Position numbers and translations under genes: made by a program
In this document: piece by piece, positions 1-5,550 of the stretch
Layout of the letters: each line of letters begins with the position of its first letter
Position numbering within the stretch: position 1 is the first letter of the stretch
The notes under the pieces: generated by a model
What the model saw: the letters and a program-made list of their open reading frames with translations, nothing else
Told to the model about the DNA's origin: nothing
Database searches by the model: none
Source: Candidatus Zixiibacteriota bacterium
GTDB taxonomy: Bacteria; Electryoneota; B3-LCP
Direction of reading: 5' to 3'
Assembly: GCA_003599535.1 (NCBI GenBank)
Contig: QZKQ01000005.1
Span: forward strand, 1-32,079
Length of the DNA stretch: 32,079 nucleotides

Positions 1-123
1 GATACTCCCCATGACCCAGTTGTGAAAAGTCAGGAGATGCACCCGGTCAGCCCGGTCCAATGCATGTAGTGCAGCCAGGGTGGAATCTGGTCCGCCGGAA
101 TGAAGAATGGAGACGTCTCTCAT
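1..123 (-). CDS. PP-loop ATP pyrophosphatase family protein, N-terminal fragment
   Basis: Only the first 41 codons lie in the window, and the gene continues beyond its left edge. The ATG overlaps the stop of the upstream methyltransferase gene as ATGA, which implies translational coupling. The peptide begins MRDVSILHSGGPDSTLAAL; the SGGxDS signature at residues 9-14 is the ATP-binding PP-loop of N-type ATP pyrophosphatases. Within that superfamily the spacing and the following VHLLTF strand most resemble QueC-like enzymes, but QueC normally has a GQRH-like segment next and here the sequence reads HNWVMG. The superfamily adenylates carbonyl or nucleobase groups, often in tRNA modification; the substrate cannot be told from this fragment. 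Confidence 0.75.
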   Translation of the reverse strand, partial: MRDVSILHSGGPDSTLAALHALDRADRVHLLTFHNWVMGSI

Positions 124-809
124 CGTGGTTTCTCCTTGGAAAAGCGAAGGATCAGCACCCGGCTGGGGTTCAGCCGGGAATTTGCCTCAAGGGTATATTG
201 GTAATCGTTTTGAAGGCAACGATCCATAATGGCCGCCAGTGGCAGATAATGAGGGTTGAATCCCAACAGGACATATCCCCCGGGATTTAAATAGGCTGGA
301 GCTTGATGCAAAAAGGCCGAAATCGTCTCCAACCCATCGCTGCCTCCGCACCAGTCGGTCTCCCAGGAGTGAAGGTGATTCAATCCCAGGCGTTCTCCAG
401 TTCCCCGGGGAATGTATACCGCATTGAAAAATATCACATCAAAGGTACCATTCACCGTTTCGAAAAGGTCGCCGCAAACCACTTCTAATTTAAGGGCATT
501 GAAGGCCGCCGTCCTGCGAGCGTGGTTCACGTAATGTTGATTGATATCGTTGGCCAGAAGGGAGCGTATTTTCCGGCGTGCCAGATACAGGGAAAGCAAG
601 GCATAAGGACCGGTTCCAATCTCCAGGACGGAATCGCCCGGCTGTGTGTATCGGCGAAGACTGCGTTTCAGTGCAATGGTGGTAAAGTCCCAGTGTATCC
701 GAGGGCCGGAAACTACCCGCACGCGAAACAGCATGCGGGTAATCAGCGAACTGGAACGTATTGTGCGATTGAACGCACTTAGGGTTGTCGCTTTCAGGAA
801 ATCTGCCAT
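120..809 (-). CDS. class I SAM-dependent methyltransferase
   Basis: A 229-residue protein with a Rossmann-type methyltransferase core. Motif I is VLEIGTGPYA (residues 61-70), the acidic loop after beta-2 is ANDIN (86-90) and the motif II-like GDLFE is at 113-117. Motif IV reads NAVYIP (129-134), where HemK/PrmC-like and RsmC-like N-methyltransferases have NPPY or NPPF; the first Asn and the aromatic are kept. Family membership points to methylation of a nitrogen in a nucleobase or glutamine, but the altered motif makes the substrate uncertain. Its stop overlaps the start of a PP-loop ATPase gene, so the two probably work together, perhaps in RNA modification (inference). A start at 809 fits: AGGG lies just upstream. 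Confidence 0.8.
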   Translation of the reverse strand: MADFLKATTLSAFNRTIRSSSLITRMLFRVRVVSGPRIHWDFTTIALKRSLRRYTQPGDSVLEIGTGPYALLSLYLARRKIRSLLANDINQHYVNHARRTAAFNALKLEVVCGDLFETVNGTFDVIFFNAVYIPRGTGERLGLNHLHSWETDWCGGSDGLETISAFLHQAPAYLNPGGYVLLGFNPHYLPLAAIMDRCLQNDYQYTLEANSRLNPSRVLILRFSKEKPR

Positions 810-858
810 TCCCTAGCCATAAGGAAGAGTTTACCCCAAAAAATTTCCAGGATGCCGT

Positions 859-888
859 AATATAACGCACATCGCGAGGTCATTTCCA
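859..888 (-). promoter_or_regulatory. possible sigma70 promoter for the methyltransferase/PP-loop pair
   Basis: On the minus strand a TATATT -10 element (859-864) lies 18 bases downstream of TGGAAA (883-888), a 4-of-6 match to TTGACA. It sits in the AT-rich 160-base gap between the esterase gene and the methyltransferase. The same TATATT -10 occurs at other promoters in this window. The rest of the gap shows no gene. Confidence 0.35.
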
Positions 889-969
889 GCGCAATTATTT
901 GCAAAATTTTCAGCATTGGATTGAATGCAATATGCGAGGAAGGATATTTTACGGCTCCTTTGCAACCGA

Positions 970-1557
970 TCAGTCGGCTTGCGGGCGGTCGTGGATTAGA
1001 TCGAAGTGCTTCCTGAATTCCGGGGCGACCTTGCGGAAGGGAGCGAAGCGGTGCCCGGCGGCGTCATACCACTGGATTGCGGCGCCGGGCGGCAGCCAGG
1101 GGATGGTGCGGTGATGATCCAGGAGTTCGTCATCGGCGGCCAGGTACACCCGCAGCAGCCGGGGATCCACCTTCGCCCGGTCCACTTCTTCCCCCAGGCT
1201 CCGGAGCTGTTCCAGGTGCTCTTCGGTCCACAGGAAGGTCTCGCCGGTGGCGAAGTTGCGGAACCGTCCCACCGCGCGGCGCAGGGTTTTCCACGGCCGC
1301 AGGGCCGGGTTGATCAGCACCGCGGGCACACCGCGAACCGCTGCCAGGTAGAAGGCGTAGAACCCGCCCAGGCTCAGGCCCACTGACAGGCAGGGGCACT
1401 GCGCCCGGTCCATCTGCTCCAGGATGAATTCGACCGTTTCGTAGGGTTCGACGGGCAGGTCGGGCGAGAGCACTTCCTGGTCCCGGAACACCTGTTTCAG
1501 GACGTGGTAGCGCGCCCCGCCGCCGGCGTAGGCGAATTCATGCAGGTGCAGGATCAT
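970..1557 (-). CDS. yqiA: YqiA-type alpha/beta-hydrolase esterase
   Basis: A 195-residue alpha/beta hydrolase, the same size class as E. coli YqiA (UPF0227). The nucleophile elbow is GLSLGG with Ser62. The acid is probably Asp142 or Asp143 (AADDELLD) and the catalytic histidine is His169 (AAGHRF). The block NPALRPWKTLRRAVGRF followed by TGETF matches the YqiA region with NPAVRP and a TGQQY-like segment. The oxyanion-side HGF near the N-terminus is replaced by HEF (residues 6-8). YqiA hydrolyses short acyl esters such as palmitoyl-CoA or p-nitrophenyl esters in vitro; its physiological substrate is not settled. The gene begins 36 bases after the RlpA-like gene on the same strand and is probably the last gene of that operon. 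Confidence 0.8.
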   Translation of the reverse strand: MILHLHEFAYAGGGARYHVLKQVFRDQEVLSPDLPVEPYETVEFILEQMDRAQCPCLSVGLSLGGFYAFYLAAVRGVPAVLINPALRPWKTLRRAVGRFRNFATGETFLWTEEHLEQLRSLGEEVDRAKVDPRLLRVYLAADDELLDHHRTIPWLPPGAAIQWYDAAGHRFAPFRKVAPEFRKHFDLIHDRPQAD

Positions 1558-1593
1558 GGCTGGGCGGTTCTCTTGCCTTCAGTGTCACGTCTG

Positions 1594-2088
1594 TCAGTCA
1601 CTGCCGGTCTCTCTCCCCCACTTCACCACTTCCACTTTCACCTTCCCCGTCCCCGGGCCGGTCAGGCCAATGGTGCGGGCGGCGGAATAGGAAAGGTCAA
1701 TGATGCGCCCTTTCTTGAAGGGGCCGCGGTCGTTGATCTTTACCTTGACGGATTTCTTGTTCTTCAGGTTGGTGACGCGGACGACGGTGCCGAAGGGCAG
1801 GGTGGGATGGGCCGCGGTCAGGGCCATCATGTTGTAGGTTTCACCGGAAGAGGTCTTGCGGCCGTGGAAGGGCTTGCCGTACCAGGAGGCCACCCCGGTC
1901 TGCTCGAACTTGCCGCGGCGGCCGGTCTCGGGCAGAGACGTCCCGCTCCGCTTGCCGGGGGAAGACGAACAGCCCAGCAGCAGCAACAGGGGAAGGAGAA
2001 GGGCGATCCGGTGGAGATAGGCTAGCGCGCGCCGGTGTCCAGGGTGCCAACCAGATCCTGCATGCGGGAGAGTCCGTGGGTCTCGCAA
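1594..2088 (-). CDS. rlpA: RlpA-like septal/envelope lipoprotein
   Basis: The protein has a hydrophobic stretch ending in the lipobox LLLGC (Cys40 from the start used here) and a double-psi beta-barrel domain (about 63-158) with the RlpA signatures GVASWYG, TSSGETY, LPFGT, INDRGPF and IDLS. RlpA proteins bind or cleave denuded peptidoglycan at the outer membrane. There is no SPOR domain, so this is the short form. The start is uncertain: the only usual initiation codon upstream of the signal peptide is TTG at 2088, inside the end of pyrD, which would give an overlap of 67 bases. Placement after pyrD suggests co-transcription rather than a shared function. Confidence 0.85.
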   Translation of the reverse strand: MRDPRTLPHAGSGWHPGHRRALAYLHRIALLLPLLLLLGCSSSPGKRSGTSLPETGRRGKFEQTGVASWYGKPFHGRKTSSGETYNMMALTAAHPTLPFGTVVRVTNLKNKKSVKVKINDRGPFKKGRIIDLSYSAARTIGLTGPGTGKVKVEVVKWGRETGSD

Positions 2089-2945
2089 TATTTCCGTAGC
2101 CCGGAAATGATTTGGATGGCGCTGTCAGGTTGCACGTAATTGGCGGTGCCCACTTCCACGGCCGAGGCGCCGGTGATGATGAACTCCAGCGCATCGTCGG
2201 CGGTGCTGATGCCGCCGATGCCGATCAGGGGCAGGGAAACGGCCTTGCGAACTTCGTGGAGCTTGGCCAGGGCAATGGGCTTGATGGGGGGCCCGGAGTA
2301 GCCTCCGGTGACGGTGGCAATGCGCGGCTTGCGGGTGCGCACGTCCACGGCCATGCCCACCAGGGTGTTGATCAGGGACAGGGCGTCGGCGCCGGCATCG
2401 GCGCAGGCGCGGGCCACCTCGGCGACCGAGGTGACATTGGGCGTCAGCTTGGGGATGATGGGCCTGTTGGTGCGCTTGCGAATCCCGGAAACGATCTGCG
2501 CCGTCACCGGGCAGCTGGCGCCGAAGGCCATGCCCTCGTCTTTGACATTGGGGCAGGAGACATTGATCTCGTAGGCGTCGAAGCCGGAATGGGGGTCGAG
2601 CTTTTCGACCACTTCCCAATACTCTTCGACCGTGGCCCCGGCGATGTTGACGATAATGGCCGTGCCCAGTTGGCGCACCTGGGGAAGTTTCTCGGCGATG
2701 AAGGCGTCCACCCCCACGTTGGCCAAGCCGATGGAATTCAGCATCCCTCCGCTGGTTTCCCAGATGCGGGGGGCGGGGTTGCCCGGCCGGGGGCGGGGAG
2801 TAATGGTCTTGACGATGACCGCGCCCAGCGCCGACACGTCCATCAGCTCGGCGTATTCCAGGCCATAGCCGAAGGTGCCGGAGGCCACCAGGACGGGGTT
2901 TTTCAGGACCAGGGGACCCAGGGCGACAGAGAGATCAATGCTCAT
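2022..2945 (-). CDS. pyrD: dihydroorotate dehydrogenase, class 1B catalytic subunit
   Basis: A 307-residue FMN-binding TIM-barrel enzyme that oxidises dihydroorotate to orotate in pyrimidine synthesis. Visible signatures are NPVLVASGTFGYG near the N-terminus, VKTIT with Lys46, the loop NSIGLANVG, and INVSCPNVK with the catalytic base Cys131, which marks a class 1 enzyme. GIGGI and the VEVGTANY phosphate-binding end are also present. A PyrK subunit about 1.8 kb upstream on the same strand assigns it to class 1B, which passes electrons to NAD+ through FAD and a [2Fe-2S] cluster. The ATG at 2945 overlaps the stop of the radical SAM gene by 4 bases (ATGA). An open frame continues upstream to 3224, but it lies within the radical SAM gene and lacks family homology, so I do not use it. 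Confidence 0.96.
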   Translation of the reverse strand: MSIDLSVALGPLVLKNPVLVASGTFGYGLEYAELMDVSALGAVIVKTITPRPRPGNPAPRIWETSGGMLNSIGLANVGVDAFIAEKLPQVRQLGTAIIVNIAGATVEEYWEVVEKLDPHSGFDAYEINVSCPNVKDEGMAFGASCPVTAQIVSGIRKRTNRPIIPKLTPNVTSVAEVARACADAGADALSLINTLVGMAVDVRTRKPRIATVTGGYSGPPIKPIALAKLHEVRKAVSLPLIGIGGISTADDALEFIITGASAVEVGTANYVQPDSAIQIISGLRKYCETHGLSRMQDLVGTLDTGAR

Positions 2946-3859
2946 GCCTGAACCATGGCTTGGGAGTGACGAAACCTGCTGACATACTGGCCGCAATTGG
3001 AGCCGATGGCGTCCTCTTCGGGCTGACCCAGGCTCAGGATGACTTCGTAGCCGGCGGCGCGGAGGCCTTCCACCAGTTCTTCGGATCCCGCACCGGTGCG
3101 CGGATCGATGCGGCTGGACAACTGATGATGACCGCTTCGCCCGGTGGGGTTTAAGGGGGTCAGCTTGACCGCGAAAATTTTGGGATCGAAGTGATCCGCC
3201 AGCACGGCGGGCTCGATGGGGCAACCCTGCGCCGCGGCGAAATTCAGGCCGAGGCGGCGGTCGCCGGACTGGAAGAACCGTTCACCCAACCTGGCGGCGT
3301 CGGAAAAGTTCAGCACCGGGTAAGGGATCAGCTCGCGGCGCCTGTCCGGATCGGTGGTATGCAGCGAAAACTGTAATTGAAAGCTCCCGCCGGTGTACAG
3401 CGAGTTTTTAATTTCACCTAGTTCGGCAAAAAATGATTCGCAGCCGCGCGGCAGCACAGTGGACAGGCAGGGCATCAGCCCGGGAGCATCGTACTTTTGC
3501 GGGAGTTGGCGCAAAACCTGCAACACGGCGGGATTCAACGCCGGTTCCCCCATGCGGGCGAACTGGATCTTGAATTTGGGTACGGGCACCTTCAAATCAG
3601 GGTAGCGGCCGGCGATCAGGGCCTCGATCTGCGCCAGAATTTCCTCGCCGGTCAGCGCGCCGCGGTACTCGCCGCCCGCGTCGCACATCCGGCATCGCAC
3701 CGGGCAGCCTTGCAGCGTCGAGACGATCAGCACCCACTTTTCCTCGCGGGGCACGGGCGGCGCCACGGATTCCACACATTCCACCAGCGATCCGCGCCGG
3801 GTGCGTCCCACGTACAGCAGAGCCAGATCTTCACGGCCGTAGCGAGCCAGGACGTACAC
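2942..3859 (-). CDS. RlmN/Cfr-like radical SAM protein with a reduced cysteine set
   Basis: A 305-residue radical SAM protein with the cluster motif CX3CX2C at Cys52, Cys56 and Cys59. The whole length follows RlmN: GCPVRCRMC, MGEPALNP (SAM-binding GEP at 104-106), QFSLHTTDPDRRRELIP, KLTPLNPT and SRID. Near the C-terminus is NCGQY with Cys289, equivalent to the methyl-carrying cysteine of RlmN (C355) and Cfr (C338). The second catalytic cysteine of RlmN (C118, seven residues before the first cluster cysteine) is replaced by Ile45, and the RlmN N-terminal accessory domain is missing. RlmN methylates C2 of A2503 in 23S rRNA and of A37 in some tRNAs; this paralogue may use another substrate or mechanism. 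It starts with GTG directly after the TAA of the flavoprotein gene and overlaps pyrD by 4 bases. Confidence 0.85.
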   Translation of the reverse strand: MYVLARYGREDLALLYVGRTRRGSLVECVESVAPPVPREEKWVLIVSTLQGCPVRCRMCDAGGEYRGALTGEEILAQIEALIAGRYPDLKVPVPKFKIQFARMGEPALNPAVLQVLRQLPQKYDAPGLMPCLSTVLPRGCESFFAELGEIKNSLYTGGSFQLQFSLHTTDPDRRRELIPYPVLNFSDAARLGERFFQSGDRRLGLNFAAAQGCPIEPAVLADHFDPKIFAVKLTPLNPTGRSGHHQLSSRIDPRTGAGSEELVEGLRAAGYEVILSLGQPEEDAIGSNCGQYVSRFRHSQAMVQA

Positions 3860-4723
3860 TTATCGGTTTCCCCGTAGATAGCGATTGATTTCCATGGCGC
3901 AGCGCAGGCCGTCGCCCACGCTGATGCCCACTTGCCGGAAGCTGCCGTTCACCACATCCCCGGCGAACCACAGGGGCGGTTGCGCGGCGATCCCGGCGGC
4001 TAAAAAGCTGGTATCGGGCCGGCGGCCGATGGCCACCAGGAGGCCGTCCGATATCACCGGTTCAGGGCCGCCTTCCCGGAAGTGGACGCGGACCGAATCG
4101 CCGGACTCTTCGAGGCGGGCCGGCGCGGCATTCAGGATCAGATAAATATTGGGACAGGCAGCGACTCGTTCGCGCAGCAGGGGCAGGCATTGGGGAGTCC
4201 CCGACCGCATGATAAAACTCACCCGCGTGCCTCGCCGGGCCAGGGTGAGGGCGTAGTCGAAAGCCACGTCGCCGCCGCCGATGATGGCGACGGTCCCGGA
4301 GGTTTCAGGCGGCAGGTCGCGCAACTCGTGAAACACCCGCCGGCCGGCAAGCTCGGCCTCACCGGGGATATCTAATTTCAAGGGGACGGTTCCCGTGGCC
4401 ACGACCACGCATCGCGCCAGGATCTCCTGCCCGCTCATGGAGATGGCCCAAGCATTTCCGGCCGGAGATACCCGAGCTACTCGGGCCGCCACGATTTCGC
4501 CGCCGATGCTGCGGTGGTGATCCAGGAAGCGTGCCACCAGGGCCGGGCCGCTTACGCCCGCTGGAAATCCAGGGTAATTTTCCACCAGCCCGGCGTTCAG
4601 GAGAGCTCCGCCGGGACGATCCTGTTCCACCAGCAGGGGACGGATACCGGAACGCTGCAGTTGGAGGGCGGCGGTCATCCCGGCGGGACCCGCTCCGATC
4701 ACCAGAACCTCGGCATCCATCAT
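3860..4723 (-). CDS. thioredoxin-reductase-like FAD/NAD(P) oxidoreductase lacking the CxxC
   Basis: A 287-residue two-domain flavoprotein of the thioredoxin reductase fold. The FAD-binding motif VIGAGPAGMTAA starts at residue 8, the NAD(P)-binding motif IIGGGDVAFDYA at 148, and a C-terminal FAGDVV contacts FAD. ENYPGFP near residue 48 is typical of TrxB and its relatives. In TrxB the redox-active CxxC lies just before the second GGG motif; here that segment (about 128-145) reads FHELRD followed by LPPETSG, so there is no disulfide. CxxC-less relatives include ferredoxin/flavodoxin-NADP reductases, although those are usually longer. It lies 19 bases after pyrK and abuts the radical SAM gene. 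It may supply electrons to that enzyme, which is an inference from position. Confidence 0.85.
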   Translation of the reverse strand: MMDAEVLVIGAGPAGMTAALQLQRSGIRPLLVEQDRPGGALLNAGLVENYPGFPAGVSGPALVARFLDHHRSIGGEIVAARVARVSPAGNAWAISMSGQEILARCVVVATGTVPLKLDIPGEAELAGRRVFHELRDLPPETSGTVAIIGGGDVAFDYALTLARRGTRVSFIMRSGTPQCLPLLRERVAACPNIYLILNAAPARLEESGDSVRVHFREGGPEPVISDGLLVAIGRRPDTSFLAAGIAAQPPLWFAGDVVNGSFRQVGISVGDGLRCAMEINRYLRGNR

Positions 4724-4742
4724 TTGGGGAATTTGAAGGGGA

Positions 4743-5540
4743 TCAGTGAGGAATCAGGGACCAGTCAATATCGCCGGCATCGAATACCGGCCCGTCCTTG
4801 CATACCAGGCGGAATCCGGAACCGTGCTCGTGCGTCTCTTTCATGCGCACGGCGCAACCCTGGCACACGCCAATGCCGCAGGCCATGCGGTTTTCCAGCG
4901 AGGCCTGGTGCGGCAGGCCGTACCGGTCGCTGATGCGGGCGACCTGCTCCATCATGCCCACGGGCCCGCAGGAATAGACCTGCAGCCCCTGGCGGCTGTC
5001 GTTCTCCAGCCACTCCTGGAAGTGCTGAGTGACGAATCCATGCCTGCCGTAGGTGCCGTCGTCGGTGGAGGGGACGATATTGCGGAACTGCACCGCCTCC
5101 GGCGGCAGGGGGTATTCGTCGGCGGTCTTGGATCCGAGAAAGAAGTGGACTTCCGTGCCCTGCTTGTGCAGTTCATCCTGCAGGTAGAGCAAGGGCGCCG
5201 CCCCGATGCCGCCTCCGACCAGGGCCGCGCGCTTCACGCCTTCCATGGCGAACCCGTCGCCCAGCGGGCCGATAACGTCCACCGCCGCCCCTTCCCACAG
5301 CTTGGCCAGGGCGGTAGTCCCGGATCCCACCACGCGGATCAGGAACAGCACCTGGCGCTCGCAGACGCCGGAGATGCTGAACGGCCGCCGCAGCAGCACA
5401 CCGGGGGCGTTCTGCACCAGGAGATGCACGAACTGCCCCGGCCGGGCCACATGGGCAATGGCGGGCAGCTCCAACACCAGGCTGAAAATCAGGGGGCGGT
5501 AATTCTTGACTTTGCGGACAATGCCGATTTCCTGTATCAT
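4743..5540 (-). CDS. pyrK: dihydroorotate dehydrogenase electron transfer subunit
   Basis: A 265-residue iron-sulfur flavoprotein of the ferredoxin-reductase type. Residues 1-100 form the FAD-binding barrel with the RRPFS motif at 51-55. The NAD-binding half follows, with GGGIGAAPLLYL and YSCGPVGMM. The C-terminal [2Fe-2S] ligands are Cys221, Cys226, Cys229 and Cys247 in the PyrK pattern CGIGVCQGC...C. PyrK forms a complex with class 1B PyrD and hands electrons from dihydroorotate to NAD+. It is unusual here that a flavoprotein and a radical SAM gene lie between it and pyrD. The start ATG at 5540 is 10 bases after the upstream lipoprotein gene. Confidence 0.96.
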   Translation of the reverse strand: MIQEIGIVRKVKNYRPLIFSLVLELPAIAHVARPGQFVHLLVQNAPGVLLRRPFSISGVCERQVLFLIRVVGSGTTALAKLWEGAAVDVIGPLGDGFAMEGVKRAALVGGGIGAAPLLYLQDELHKQGTEVHFFLGSKTADEYPLPPEAVQFRNIVPSTDDGTYGRHGFVTQHFQEWLENDSRQGLQVYSCGPVGMMEQVARISDRYGLPHQASLENRMACGIGVCQGCAVRMKETHEHGSGFRLVCKDGPVFDAGDIDWSLIPH

Positions 5541-5550
5541 ACTCGCGGCG

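Noticed and set aside
2946-3224. N-terminal extension of pyrD reading upstream to 3224
   Set aside because: It is wholly within the radical SAM gene in another frame, has no similarity to PyrD, and the family start MSIDLSVALGPL is at 2945 with an ATGA overlap.
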